In this document: one piece after another, positions 53,742 to 63,608 of the stretch
How positions within the stretch are numbered: the stretch's first letter is position 1
Layout: every line of letters starts with the position of its first letter
Assembly (NCBI GenBank): GCA_029781865.1
Contig: JAKOVW010000052.1
Coordinates: 124,001-188,000, forward strand
DNA: 64,000 bases
DNA from: Bacteroidota bacterium
GTDB lineage: Bacteria; Bacteroidota; Bacteroidia; Chitinophagales; Saprospiraceae
Direction of reading: 5' to 3'
Program-made: the position numbers and the translations under genes
The notes under the pieces: model-generated
What the model saw: the letters and a program-made list of their open reading frames with translations, nothing else
Database searches by the model: none
What the model was told of the DNA's origin: nothing

Positions 53742-54725
53742 CTAATCCTCTAATTCGCGGATCAGTTCTTGCTTCTTAACGGGCACTACTCCGAACTTTT
53801 CACAGACCTGGCCTCCTCCGACATTACAGCAGGTTGCCATGAATACATCAGATAACGAGCAAGCCATGCATATCGCTGCCAAACTAATTACAGTATCTCC
53901 GGCTCCACTCACATCCGCGACCTTTCTGGGCCGGGTTGCAAATTGTTTTTGGCAGGAATCGCTTTCAATCCAGATCCCGTCGGCGGCGAGAGTAATCATC
54001 AATTCATTGCACAAAATCCTACTCCTCAGTGTTTTAGCTAATTCCGGAAGGTCGTTCAAGGTTTTATAAGGCAGATCGATGACCTGAAGGGCTTCCTTTA
54101 AATTGGGTTTGAATAAATCGACCATTTTATAATCAAAAAAGTGATTTTTTTTCGGATCGACAGCTGTTTTAACCTTGTTTTCCCTGCAAAGGGTTAGTAT
54201 TTTGGAGATCCAACCAGGATGTAAAAACCCCTTATTGTAGTCCTGTAAGATTAAAACATCTATCTTTTCCTGGCTGAAGATGGATTTTAAAATTTCAAGT
54301 CCCCGATTCTGGATTTCCGTTGGAATTTCTGTATCGCTTTCATGATCGATTCTGACAATCTGGTGTAATTCAGCCACAACCCTGGTTTTTACAGTTGTGG
54401 GCCGGTCCGGATCCCGCAGCAGGAAAACGTGATCGCAGCCAATGTCCCGCAATAGTTTTTCGAGAATTGAAGCGTCTTCATCTTCTCCGCATAATCCCAT
54501 GATACTGACTTTACAGCCCATTGCTTTGAGATTGGCGGCAACGTTGGAAGCACCGCCTAATTTATTTTCAGTTTTATTCCATAGAATGACCGGAACGGGT
54601 GCTTCTGGAGAAATCCTGCTTGCTGCCCCTACAATATACCGGTCCAGCATGACATCCCCGATTACCATAATGTGAAGATGATTCAGATCTCCTTTCAAAA
54701 TCTCCAATTCTTCCTGTATACTCAT
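53742..54725 (-). CDS. rfaE1: D-glycero-beta-D-manno-heptose-7-phosphate kinase
   Basis: A 327-residue PfkB-type sugar kinase matching the kinase half of HldE (RfaE). Signatures are IGDVMLDRYIVGAASRISPEAPVPV near the start, KLGGASNVAANL, and the ATP-binding DVSGAGDTVIS motif at about residue 275. It phosphorylates heptose-7-phosphate at C1 in ADP-heptose synthesis for the LPS core. It is the single-domain form; the cytidylyltransferase half is not next to it, so it must be encoded elsewhere. It is downstream of the Kdo transferase on the same strand, after 128 bases. Confidence 0.9.
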   Translation of the reverse strand: MSIQEELEILKGDLNHLHIMVIGDVMLDRYIVGAASRISPEAPVPVILWNKTENKLGGASNVAANLKAMGCKVSIMGLCGEDEDASILEKLLRDIGCDHVFLLRDPDRPTTVKTRVVAELHQIVRIDHESDTEIPTEIQNRGLEILKSIFSQEKIDVLILQDYNKGFLHPGWISKILTLCRENKVKTAVDPKKNHFFDYKMVDLFKPNLKEALQVIDLPYKTLNDLPELAKTLRSRILCNELMITLAADGIWIESDSCQKQFATRPRKVADVSGAGDTVISLAAICMACSLSDVFMATCCNVGGGQVCEKFGVVPVKKQELIRELED

Positions 54726-54853
54726 TCTATAAGTTGTTTAATCGAACCTCTGCAATGCAACCGGGCGTTTGATACCTGCCCTTTATTTGAACGAAATTAC
54801 TATTTTCAAGTCACTTTGGGCTTTCTGTCCACAATTCGCTAAATCGAACCAAT

Positions 54854-56107
54854 TTAGCTTTTCGGACCGATTAATTCCTGCTCTAAATATTGATATATTT
54901 TATGACTTGCTCCCAGGTTTTTTTGAAAATAATCTTCTATAATCTTCCTGAATGAAGAGGCGTTATTTCGAATTTCAACAAACACGTCATCCAGGTCTTC
55001 TGTATTGCGGATGACAAACCCGATTCCGAGATGAATAAAATCTTTCGCTTCCTGGAATTTATGATAATTCGGACCAAAACAAACCGCTTTTTTATGGCTG
55101 GCGGGTTCAAGAATATTGTGAATTCCCTTTCCAAATCCACCGCCAACATATGCGAATACACAAGTCTGGTATAATCTGGAAAGGAATCCAATCTGATCCA
55201 TAATGAGTACCGGTTTTGATTCAGACTGTGTCAATTTGGTGTAACGAATAGTCTGACCATGAAAAACAGTTTCAATGACGCGGATAGTTATTTCATCGAC
55301 ATGATGTGGTACCAAAATAATTTTCCATCCGTGTTTTATTGCATTGGAAATTGATTGTGAAATAATTTCCAGATCGCTTTCCCAAATACTTCCCGCAATA
55401 AACACCGGCTCCTGATCACAGAAGTATTCCATACGTGGAATGGGATTACTTTCCTTCGCAATGCTGTAAACCCTGTCCAGCCTGGTATCTCCGGTGATTT
55501 GAATATTGTCAAAACCAAATTTTTCTAATTGTTTGTAACTGCTTTCGTTTTGTAAAAAAATCCGTTTCGCTGATTTTAATGAATGCAGTAAGGAATGAAA
55601 GAGTGGATGAAAAAGGAAATGATTATCTCTGAAAATGGCAGATATAAAACAAAAAGGGATTTTATGTTGGATTAAAATCTTAATGGTATTAAACCAGAAA
55701 TCGTATTTGACAAATAAAACCAAAGAAGGTTTGAGATGATGAATGAAAAAAGAAATTTCGGAATACTGGTCAGAAGGAAAATAGCAGACATAATCTACCT
55801 GATTATACTCTTTGCATTTCTCATATCCGGACGGAGAAAAAAAACTGAGAATGAGAATTTTCTCCGGATGATTTGTCCGGATTAATTCGATCAGTGTTCT
55901 TCCCTGCTCGAATTCACCCAGCGAAGCTACATGGATCCATATCCGTTGCTCTGATCTGTCTTCGATAGTGTGAAGAAATTGATGAAGCTTGCTTTTCCAC
56001 CCTATTCTTCCATAAACCCATTGCCTGGCATCATTTCTGAATAGTGCCGCCAATCGGATTGATTTAAAATAAAGGGAGATACCCGGTTTATAGAGCCAAT
56101 ACATCAA
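54854..56107 (-). CDS. waaA: 3-deoxy-D-manno-octulosonic acid transferase
   Basis: A 417-residue inner-membrane-associated GT30 glycosyltransferase. It adds Kdo to lipid A. An N-terminal hydrophobic anchor is weak; the family signatures HVASLGEFEQGRTLIE, LSFFSPSGYE, VKYDFWFNTI and GDTRLDRVYSIA, and AGSIWESDLEII are clear, as is the C-terminal YVGGGFGKGIHNILEPASHKKAVCFGP. The stop of the preceding gene overlaps its start by 4 bases, so it is cotranscribed with the beta-barrel gene upstream. Confidence 0.93.
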   Translation of the reverse strand: MMYWLYKPGISLYFKSIRLAALFRNDARQWVYGRIGWKSKLHQFLHTIEDRSEQRIWIHVASLGEFEQGRTLIELIRTNHPEKILILSFFSPSGYEKCKEYNQVDYVCYFPSDQYSEISFFIHHLKPSLVLFVKYDFWFNTIKILIQHKIPFCFISAIFRDNHFLFHPLFHSLLHSLKSAKRIFLQNESSYKQLEKFGFDNIQITGDTRLDRVYSIAKESNPIPRMEYFCDQEPVFIAGSIWESDLEIISQSISNAIKHGWKIILVPHHVDEITIRVIETVFHGQTIRYTKLTQSESKPVLIMDQIGFLSRLYQTCVFAYVGGGFGKGIHNILEPASHKKAVCFGPNYHKFQEAKDFIHLGIGFVIRNTEDLDDVFVEIRNNASSFRKIIEDYFQKNLGASHKIYQYLEQELIGPKS

Positions 56108-56856
56108 TATTCTATCTTCTCAGAACTATCGCCAAGATAAAATGGAAGAATGATACCTAATTTAAAATTGATCATGAAGTCATGGCGGTTGATTCCTAAC
56201 TGCGATTGATTGGTATCATAATTCAGACTTCTTCTGTTCTGAGTGATGGCTAATACCGGTTCAATTCCGCCAAAGAAAGATAGCCAGCCTTGCCGGGATA
56301 AATATTGATAACCGATATATGGAATTAACGCAACACCATTACTCAGGCGATCAAGGCCTTTCAGATAATCTGTAGTAAACTGCGTTAATGCTCTGGCATC
56401 ATCGACAAACCGTATATGATGTTGAATAAATCCTATCCCTATTTGCCATTTTATACCTTGTCTTGCTTTTTCCTGCGAAAATGAAGGAATTAAACCGCCT
56501 GCATTCAACTGAAAGAAAAATCCTCTTTCTTTTAATTTCATTTCTGCTAGATATTGATCACTGCCGATAAGCAACCCGTCTGATTGGGTCCGGAAAGGCA
56601 CTAAAACATCTTCTTTGACTGTTGATCCGAAAAAGTAGCAAAAGCTGGCCCCATAGCTGAAATTATTTTTAGCGGGTTGATACGTTAGTCCGATGCCTAA
56701 GCTAAGTTGCTCACCAAATCTCTTTTCTAAATCCCCTCCCGGAATTCCATAGCTATAACTGAATTCTGACAATAGCATTTTGGACTCCTGAGATTTCAAC
56801 TGCCGGCCACAAAACAGTAAAAAACAGAAAAAGATATAAGAATACAATCGCGTCAT
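56104..56856 (-). CDS. Outer-membrane beta-barrel protein of unknown function
   Basis: A 250-residue secreted protein with signal peptide (residues about 1-22, ending LKSQE) and amphipathic beta strands (LGIGLTYQPAKNNFSYGASFCYFFG), probably an outer-membrane barrel of 8-12 strands. The C-terminal end (FKLGIILPFYLG) resembles a final strand, followed by a short polar tail. No known family is recognised. It overlaps the Kdo transferase gene by 4 bases, so it may act in envelope or LPS assembly; that is inference. Confidence 0.6.
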   Translation of the reverse strand: MTRLYSYIFFCFLLFCGRQLKSQESKMLLSEFSYSYGIPGGDLEKRFGEQLSLGIGLTYQPAKNNFSYGASFCYFFGSTVKEDVLVPFRTQSDGLLIGSDQYLAEMKLKERGFFFQLNAGGLIPSFSQEKARQGIKWQIGIGFIQHHIRFVDDARALTQFTTDYLKGLDRLSNGVALIPYIGYQYLSRQGWLSFFGGIEPVLAITQNRRSLNYDTNQSQLGINRHDFMINFKLGIILPFYLGDSSEKIEY

Positions 56857-57170
56857 GAGCTCAAAATTACCTGATTTTAATGAACTGGCTGCTAACAGCC
56901 GGGAACTACGGGAAGGAAACGATCAGAAATGGCCGGTGTATGCATTCTTTTGACCCGGAGAAATGATTTATTCAAAATAAATGATCTCCGGCTTTCCAGC
57001 TAATCTGATGAACGGGTTGAATTAACCCCGGGCAATTTGGATCAGTTCTCATAGCACCTCACTTCCGGATTCATTTAAACATGGTAATTAAAAAACATAT
57101 ATTTTTTATCTATTATATTTTACATTGATTATCAACTATTTTATCAGGAAATATTATATTTGCTCCTCAA
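56857..57170. other. Divergent intergenic region with hairpin and promoter
   Basis: A 314-base gap between divergent genes. CCGGAGA (56955-56961) pairs with TCTCCGG (56985-56991), and the inner ATTTATT can pair with AATAAAT, forming an interrupted hairpin of unknown use. TATATTTG at 57155-57162 is a perfect TAnnTTTG element; only 8 bases separate it from the start codon at 57171. Nothing else was found. Confidence 0.5.
57155..57162 (+). promoter_or_regulatory. Bacteroidota-type -7 element of nucleotide-sugar operon
   Basis: TATATTTG, matching TAnnTTTG, ends 8 bases before the ATG of the UDP-glucuronate decarboxylase gene. The transcript would have almost no leader. The -33 part is not clear. 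Confidence 0.45.
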
Positions 57171-58115
57171 ATGTCAAGTAGAAAAGTATTAATTACCGGT
57201 GCGGCCGGATTTATTGGTTCACATCTCTGTGACCGTTTTATCAAAGAAGGATACCAGGTTATCGGCATGGATAATTTGATAACGGGTAATCTGACCAATA
57301 TTGAACACTTGTTTAAGCTCAAAGAGTTTGAATTCTACCACCATGATGTCAGCCGGTTTGTGCACGTCCCGGGTAATCTGGATTATATTCTGCACTTTGC
57401 GTCACCGGCGTCTCCGATAGATTATCTGAAAATGCCCATTCAAACCCTTAAAGTAGGTTCTTTGGGTACTCATAATCTGCTGGGGCTAGCCAAGGAAAAA
57501 AAGGCCAGGATATTAATTGCCTCCACATCAGAAGTTTATGGTGACCCTTTGGTCCATCCACAGACAGAAGAGTATTGGGGTAATGTAAACCCCATTGGTC
57601 CGCGCGGCGTATATGACGAGGCGAAACGGTTTCAGGAAGCAATTACAATGGCCTATCATCGTTATCATCAGCTGGAAACCAGAATAGTTCGGATTTTTAA
57701 TACCTACGGGCCCCGGATGCGTGTGGAAGATGGCAGGGTACTTCCTGCATTTTTTAGTCAGGCAATCAAGGGGACAGATTTAAGCATATTCGGAGACGGA
57801 TCTCAAACCCGTTCTTTTTGTTATGTAGATGATCTGGTGGAAGGAATTTACCGCTTGTTGCTGAGCGATTATTCGTATCCGGTTAATCTCGGAAATCCAC
57901 AGGAGCTCAGCATCCGCGAATTTGCAGAAGAAATTCTTGCCCTGGTACCCGGTACAAAATCAAAAATCGCTTACCATCCTTTGCCGGTTGATGATCCAAA
58001 ACAACGGAAACCGGATATCTCCCTGGCAAAACGGATACTGAGCTGGGAACCTAAAGTGAATCGTGCAGAAGGACTGGCAATGACCTATGCGTATTTTCAA
58101 AAAGTAGTTGTTTAA
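57171..58115 (+). CDS. UDP-glucuronate decarboxylase (UXS-type SDR)
   Basis: A 314-residue NAD-dependent short-chain dehydrogenase. The Rossmann motif GAAGFIGSH is at residues 10-18; the catalytic YxxxK is in YDEAKR; the family pattern [43 protein letters not shown] and [11 protein letters not shown] matches UDP-glucuronate decarboxylases that make UDP-xylose. No better start exists. It is followed 6 bases later by rfbB, and both precede an export gene, so it probably supplies sugars for the exported polysaccharide. Confidence 0.88.
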   Translation: MSSRKVLITGAAGFIGSHLCDRFIKEGYQVIGMDNLITGNLTNIEHLFKLKEFEFYHHDVSRFVHVPGNLDYILHFASPASPIDYLKMPIQTLKVGSLGTHNLLGLAKEKKARILIASTSEVYGDPLVHPQTEEYWGNVNPIGPRGVYDEAKRFQEAITMAYHRYHQLETRIVRIFNTYGPRMRVEDGRVLPAFFSQAIKGTDLSIFGDGSQTRSFCYVDDLVEGIYRLLLSDYSYPVNLGNPQELSIREFAEEILALVPGTKSKIAYHPLPVDDPKQRKPDISLAKRILSWEPKVNRAEGLAMTYAYFQKVVV

Positions 58116-58121
58116 ATTAGT

Positions 58122-59186
58122 ATGTCTCAGTATAGCAAAAAAATACTTATCACAGGAGGTGCAGGATTTATTGGATCTCATGTTGTAAACCATTTTGTTC
58201 GTAAATATCAGGAATATCAAATCGTCAATCTCGATGCGCTGACATACGCTGCGAATCTTGAAAATTTAAAAGATATCGAACGCGCAACTAACTACACATT
58301 TGTCAAAGCGGATATCACAGACAAACCAGCTATCGACAAACTATTTGCAGAATATCAAATTACAGATGTCATTCATCTTGCTGCCGAATCTCATGTAGAC
58401 CGTTCCATTGAAGATCCGACTGCGTTTGTCAAGACCAATGTGTTGGGCACTCTGAATTTATTATTGACTGCGAAAGAAAATTGGAAAGCGGCGATGTCAA
58501 GTCATCGCTTTTATCATATCAGTACGGATGAGGTTTTTGGTTCTTTAGGTGAAACGGGATTTTTTACAGAAACCACTGCTTATGATCCAAGGTCTCCTTA
58601 TTCTGCTTCCAAAGCAAGTTCTGATCATTTTGTCAGGGCTTTTTTTCATACCTATGGAATTCCAGTAGTCATTTCCAATTGCTCAAATAATTATGGCCCC
58701 TATCAGTTTCCGGAAAAACTGATCCCGTTAATGATCAATAATATCTTAAACAAGAAAGCTTTACCTGTATACGGTGAAGGTAAAAATGTAAGGGATTGGT
58801 TGTGGGTTGGAGATCATGTAGCTGCAATGGATTTAATATTTCACAAAGGAGCAACGGGAGAATCCTATAATATCGGCGGTAATTCTGAAATGAAGAATAT
58901 CGATCTGGTTCATCTGATCTGCGATCTGATGGATACTAAACTTGGTAATCAACCCGGCACATCGAGAGGCCTGATTCAATTTGTAAAAGACCGTCCAGGC
59001 CATGATCTGCGATATGCAATAGATGCATCTTTGATTAAAGAACAATTATCCTGGTCTCCTTCACATACGCTGATGCAGGGAATTTCCAAAACGATTGACT
59101 GGTACCTGTCTAATCAGGAATGGTTGGATCATGCCAGTTCCGGTGAGTACATCCGGTATTACGAAAAGCACTACATGAAAAAATAG
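58122..59186 (+). CDS. rfbB: dTDP-glucose 4,6-dehydratase
   Basis: A 354-residue SDR enzyme that converts dTDP-glucose to dTDP-4-keto-6-deoxyglucose. It has GGAGFIGSHVV, HLAAESHVDRSI, STDEVFGSL with the catalytic acid pair, the YSASKAS catalytic Tyr and Lys, and NNYGPYQFPEKLIP. Length is usual. It gives the substrate for the RffA-type aminotransferase encoded at 33 kb and other dideoxysugar enzymes. The gene lies between the decarboxylase gene (6-base gap) and the export gene (3-base gap), so the three form one operon. Confidence 0.95.
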   Translation: MSQYSKKILITGGAGFIGSHVVNHFVRKYQEYQIVNLDALTYAANLENLKDIERATNYTFVKADITDKPAIDKLFAEYQITDVIHLAAESHVDRSIEDPTAFVKTNVLGTLNLLLTAKENWKAAMSSHRFYHISTDEVFGSLGETGFFTETTAYDPRSPYSASKASSDHFVRAFFHTYGIPVVISNCSNNYGPYQFPEKLIPLMINNILNKKALPVYGEGKNVRDWLWVGDHVAAMDLIFHKGATGESYNIGGNSEMKNIDLVHLICDLMDTKLGNQPGTSRGLIQFVKDRPGHDLRYAIDASLIKEQLSWSPSHTLMQGISKTIDWYLSNQEWLDHASSGEYIRYYEKHYMKK

Positions 59187-59189
59187 TAT

Positions 59190-61955
59190 ATGAAAACAAA
59201 TGCTCCATTTTATAAGCTGTTATTCATTGCCATTTTTATAATTGGTTTTGGAAATCTGTTTTCACAACAAAAGCAAAGTCTGGAAAATAAAGCCAGAATG
59301 GAATTGCAAAGTAAAGGAATCACAGAAGATGAACTTCGTTCTTATTTAGCGGAAAAGGGAATTGATCTGGATGCGTTAAGTAATTTAACGGAAGAGCAAG
59401 CGCTGCAAATGCAGGATGAAATAAAGTTGGCTATCCACGAATTGGAAATTAAAAAAGCCAATGAGTCAGCTTCGAAAGTAACACCATCTGCCATTGATGA
59501 TAAAACCAAACGGAAAATTGACGCTGAAAGGAATGGCAGAAATGAAAACAGGGCAGTCGTCAAAAAAACGGACACGATAAAAGTTGAAACTTCAAAATTA
59601 AAGGAAGGATCAGTTATGGTCATTAAAGACTCCACGGATATCTGGGGTCAGCATATATTCAGAAACAAAAATCTTGCTTTATATCTGCAGGCAAGTGATG
59701 TGAAACCTCCTTTGTCGTATGTGCTTGGAACCGGAGACCAGGTGACCATATCGATCTGGGGTCTGAGTCAATTGAATGAATCATTTGAAATCAATGCAGA
59801 AGGATATATCACTCCCGATAGAATGCCTCGTATTTTTTTGAAAGGTGTTACGCTGGGAAGGGCAAAGTCAATACTCAACAATTACTTCAAACGGTTTTAC
59901 CGGTTTGATTCAAACCAATTTGAAGTTGCATTGAATTATTCGCGAACAATCAACGTCAATATTTTTGGTGAAGTGTATCAATATGGTGGATTTACTATTC
60001 CGGCTGTCAATACGGCGTTCAATGCATTGGTCGCTGCCGGCGGACCGACGAATCTGGGATCTGTGCGAAGAATCAAACTGATCCGCAAAGGAGTTGCTAC
60101 AATGCTCGATGTCTACAAATTCATGAATAATCCAATACTTGAAAAAGATTATTATCTCGAGAACAATGACGTCATTCAGGTACCTGTAGCAGAAAAAGTA
60201 GTCAAAATTGAAGGTGCAGTAAACAGGCCGTTTAAATATGAATTGCTGGCCACAGAAGATTTAAATCAATTGATTTCTTATGCAGGAGGCTTAAAGGAAA
60301 ATGCAATCCGGAAAACCATTCAGATCGAACGCATTCAGAATGATAAAAAACTTATACTCGATGTGCCTTATGCTGACATACTTTCTAAAGGAGGTGATTT
60401 TGTCCTGAAGCGCGGTGACAAAGTCACGGTCTTTTCAATTCACACAGATGTGGAAGATGTGGTTTATGTAAAAGGAGAAGTGAGAACAGAAGCATCCTAT
60501 CAGTTTCAGTCTGGAATGAAACTTTCCGAATTGCTTAAGAAGATAGAATTCACCAACGAATCCAATCTGCAGTTTGCATTCATCAAAAGGAAGAATACGA
60601 ACAAAACCTTTTCACTTTTGCGCGTGAATCTGGAAGCTATCCAAAAAGGTTCAGCTGCAGATGACGTTATTCTCAATGCAGAGGATGAATTAATAGTCTA
60701 TAAACAGGATTTGTTTGTAGACAAAGCATTTGTAACTGTTGAAGGTGCAGCGCGATTACCGGGAAAGTATGATTTGAATCCGAACAGCGATGTCAGGATA
60801 AAAGACCTGGTTTTGTTGGCCGGCGGTTTAAAACCGGATGCATTTAATTACGCTTTTTTATTTCGCGTGAAAAGTTCAAACAAACGGGATTATGAAATTA
60901 TCCGCATCGGTATAAAAGAAGTAATGGAAGGGCAAAAACAGGATGATAATATTTTTATCAAGCCATTTGATAGTCTGGTGATTTTGTCTCAAACCAGCTT
61001 CAGTGATCTGGCTTATGTTGAAATCAGTGGTGCGGTTAAATTGCCCGGCCGCTTTGCCTACGGAACGGGAATGTCGGCAAATGATTTAATCAGTCTTGCC
61101 AATGGATTTACGTATTTCGCAGCGACTAACCGGATTGATATTTTCAGGGTGGTTATTAAAAATAATGAGCCTACGAAAACAATAGTAAAATCTATCGTAT
61201 CCACTAAAAACCTGGCAGAGCTCGACGCTGGTTCGGATTTTAAATTGGATCCATATGACATCGTGGTGGTCAGGAGTCAGCCGGAATTCCAGTTTCAGCA
61301 GATGGTGCAACTGGATGGTGAAGTAATTTATCCGGGTCCATATGCCTTATTGAGTCCGAATGAAAAGATTTCCGATTTGATCAAACGCGCCGGTGGTCTT
61401 ACCCTTGAAGCATTTCCGGAAGGAGCCACATTGTACAGATCAGTAGATAACATCGGATACGTGGTACTTGACCTTAAGGAAGCCATAGACAAACCGAACT
61501 CACGGTATAATTTTATTATGAAAGAATCGGATGTGATATTTATACCCAAGCAAAAAGACCTGGTGCGAATCGCCGGAGCAACCAATGCCAAAGATTTATA
61601 TCCTGAAAAAATGCTGTTAAACAACAATACGATTTCCGTTGCATACCATGAAGGTAAAACAGCAAAATTTTACATTGATCATTATGCTGCCGGAGTTTCC
61701 AAAAGTGGCGATTATGATAAAATTACAGTTGAACATGCTAATGGAAAAATAGAGCGTTCTAAAAATTTCATTTTTTGGAAATCATATCCCAAAGTGTATA
61801 AAGGATCCGTAATCAATGTCGGATACAAAGACGTGGTTCCTGAAAAGCAAAAGAAAGACCGGAAAGATGTGGATTGGGCTAAAGTAGTTGCCGATACCAT
61901 CGGTCAGGCAACGGCAATCTTATCTTTAATTCTTTTGATAGACCGCTTAAATTAA
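59190..61955 (+). CDS. SLBB-domain polysaccharide export protein
   Basis: A 921-residue protein. Residues 1-25 are a signal peptide or anchor (LLFIAIFIIGFGNLFS). Residues about 30-150 are charged and helical. Residues about 165-255 are the Poly_export domain (YVLGTGDQVTISIWGLSQ), and residues about 260-810 carry several SLBB repeats (VKIEGAVNRPFKYEL; VYVKGEVRTEASYQF; VTVEGAARLPGKYDL; VEISGAVKLPGRFAY; VQLDGEVIYPGPYAL). The C terminus has a hydrophobic helix (TAILSLILLIDRL). It is a Wza-like outer-membrane channel of the long Bacteroidota type. It is the last gene of the sugar operon; no Wzc-like kinase follows. Confidence 0.9.
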   Translation: MKTNAPFYKLLFIAIFIIGFGNLFSQQKQSLENKARMELQSKGITEDELRSYLAEKGIDLDALSNLTEEQALQMQDEIKLAIHELEIKKANESASKVTPSAIDDKTKRKIDAERNGRNENRAVVKKTDTIKVETSKLKEGSVMVIKDSTDIWGQHIFRNKNLALYLQASDVKPPLSYVLGTGDQVTISIWGLSQLNESFEINAEGYITPDRMPRIFLKGVTLGRAKSILNNYFKRFYRFDSNQFEVALNYSRTINVNIFGEVYQYGGFTIPAVNTAFNALVAAGGPTNLGSVRRIKLIRKGVATMLDVYKFMNNPILEKDYYLENNDVIQVPVAEKVVKIEGAVNRPFKYELLATEDLNQLISYAGGLKENAIRKTIQIERIQNDKKLILDVPYADILSKGGDFVLKRGDKVTVFSIHTDVEDVVYVKGEVRTEASYQFQSGMKLSELLKKIEFTNESNLQFAFIKRKNTNKTFSLLRVNLEAIQKGSAADDVILNAEDELIVYKQDLFVDKAFVTVEGAARLPGKYDLNPNSDVRIKDLVLLAGGLKPDAFNYAFLFRVKSSNKRDYEIIRIGIKEVMEGQKQDDNIFIKPFDSLVILSQTSFSDLAYVEISGAVKLPGRFAYGTGMSANDLISLANGFTYFAATNRIDIFRVVIKNNEPTKTIVKSIVSTKNLAELDAGSDFKLDPYDIVVVRSQPEFQFQQMVQLDGEVIYPGPYALLSPNEKISDLIKRAGGLTLEAFPEGATLYRSVDNIGYVVLDLKEAIDKPNSRYNFIMKESDVIFIPKQKDLVRIAGATNAKDLYPEKMLLNNNTISVAYHEGKTAKFYIDHYAAGVSKSGDYDKITVEHANGKIERSKNFIFWKSYPKVYKGSVINVGYKDVVPEKQKKDRKDVDWAKVVADTIGQATAILSLILLIDRLN

Positions 61956-61956
61956 T

Positions 61957-62000
61957 AATTGAAAATGGATAGTTGAATATTGATAGTTGATAGTTGCCAG
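61957..62000. repeat. Short GATAGTT-type repeats between convergent genes
   Basis: GGATAGTTGAATATTGATAGTTGATAGTTG is a run of 7-base (G/T)GATAGTT units. On the other strand it reads as AACTATC units, in the style of the tracts at 25767 and 36990. It lies just after the export gene stop codon and 100 bases before the convergent pgk stop codon. Confidence 0.6.
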
Positions 62001-62104
62001 AGCGTAATGATTTGCTTATTGATATTAGGTATGGTGTATGAACTAACAGCAACAACAAAAGACAGAAAAGCAATAGTTCTATTTGATCAAACCCAACTGA
62101 AGTC

Positions 62105-63307
62105 TTACGAAAGTATGGCTTCTATTCCCGGTAATTTTTTTCCTTCCAGCATTTCCAGCATGGCACCTCCACCCGTTGAAACAAAACTTACCTGGTTCTC
62201 CAGATGATACTTATTAATTGCGGCAACAGAGTCACCTCCGCCGATTAAGGAATAACTTCCGTTTTGAGTTGCTGCAGCAACGGCAAGTGCAATCTGTTTG
62301 GTGCCATTTGAAAATTGCTCCATTTCAAATACACCCATAGGTCCGTTCCAAATGATCGTAGCTGATTTTTGGATTTGATCTGCATACAATGCGATGGTTC
62401 TTGGTCCGATGTCAAGTCCCATGTAATCTTCTTTTACAGCTGGACCCAGGGTAGTTTCAAATGCTGTATCGTTTTTAAATTCTTTGGCAATTACAGAATC
62501 AAGAGGCAGTATTAATTTTTTATTTTTTTGTTTGGCCTTTTCAATGAGTTGTAATGCTAAATCTGTTTTATCCGGTTCGCAAAGTGATTTGCCGATGGAA
62601 ATTCCACTTGCTTTATAAAAAGTAAAAGCCATGCCACCTCCGATTAAAATGGTATCGCATAAATCGATCAGATTTGAAATCAATTCGATCTTATCCGAAA
62701 CTTTAGCGCCACCAATGATTGCTGTTAAAGGTCGATGGGGATTCTTTAATACTTTGTCTCCATTTTCTACTTCAGCTTTCATGAGCAATCCGAAGTCTTT
62801 ATGATCGCGGTCGAAGTAACGGGCTATAGTTGCAGTACTGCAATGTTCGCGGTGAGCGGCTCCGAACGCATCATTGATAAAGTAATCACCCATTGTGGAA
62901 AGCAATTGTGCCCATGCGGTATCTCCTTTTTCCTCCTGTTTATAAAAACGCGTATTTTCAAGCAACAGTAAATGTCCTGATTGCAATTCAGAAATCTTTG
63001 CAAACGTATCGGGGCCCGCGCAATCTGTCGCAAAATCTACCGGCAATGAAAGCAGAGTGGCTAATTTTTCTGCTATCGGCTTTAATGAAAATTTTTGTTT
63101 ATCAATACTGCCATCAGGAAGTAATTCTTTCAGTGGTCTGCCCAGGTGAGACATTATGATGATCCGTGCCCCTTTCTGAATTAATAATTGGATTGTCGGA
63201 AGGGATTTGACGATTCGCGTATCGTCCTGTATAACTCCGTTTTTAATGGGAACATTAAAATCGACGCGGAGTATAACTTTTTGGTCTTTTAAATTCCAGT
63301 TGTTCAT
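62105..63307 (-). CDS. pgk: Phosphoglycerate kinase
   Basis: A 400-residue glycolytic enzyme that makes ATP from 1,3-bisphosphoglycerate. Signatures are ILRVDFNVPIKNG at residues 11-23, IIMSHLGRP, DFATDCAGPD, and the C-terminal nucleotide loop IGGGDSVAAINKYHL and VSTGGGAMLEMLEG. Length is normal. It is downstream of gap on the same strand (301-base gap), as is common in bacteria. The pair is convergent with the sugar operon. Confidence 0.97.
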   Translation of the reverse strand: MNNWNLKDQKVILRVDFNVPIKNGVIQDDTRIVKSLPTIQLLIQKGARIIIMSHLGRPLKELLPDGSIDKQKFSLKPIAEKLATLLSLPVDFATDCAGPDTFAKISELQSGHLLLLENTRFYKQEEKGDTAWAQLLSTMGDYFINDAFGAAHREHCSTATIARYFDRDHKDFGLLMKAEVENGDKVLKNPHRPLTAIIGGAKVSDKIELISNLIDLCDTILIGGGMAFTFYKASGISIGKSLCEPDKTDLALQLIEKAKQKNKKLILPLDSVIAKEFKNDTAFETTLGPAVKEDYMGLDIGPRTIALYADQIQKSATIIWNGPMGVFEMEQFSNGTKQIALAVAAATQNGSYSLIGGGDSVAAINKYHLENQVSFVSTGGGAMLEMLEGKKLPGIEAILS

Positions 63308-63608
63308 GAATTAAAATATAGCTTGCCAAACAATTAATCTTTAATCAAATGCTTATTCATGGTGCATAGAATCTCCTCAAACATCACGACTAAATTTTCC
63401 TTGAATCGGAAAGCAAAGCATGATGAAAAATCATGGATTCAATCGCATTCAAAAAGCATTTCGACAAAAACCCGGTCAGGGGATTCAGGTATCCATTTAA
63501 CTTGATCCCGAATTTTATTTATTCATGCAAAGGTATCACTTTTATTATTTCGCTATTCAGCAGAGCTGTTGAATGAAAGATGGGATACGACAGAAGAAGC
63601 GCAAAAAA
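63308..63608. other. Gap between gap and pgk
   Basis: A 301-base stretch between the gap stop codon and the pgk start codon. On the minus strand a TATATTTT element lies at about 63315-63325 upstream of pgk, which may be a weak -7 box. No reading frame or hairpin worth naming was found. Confidence 0.3.
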
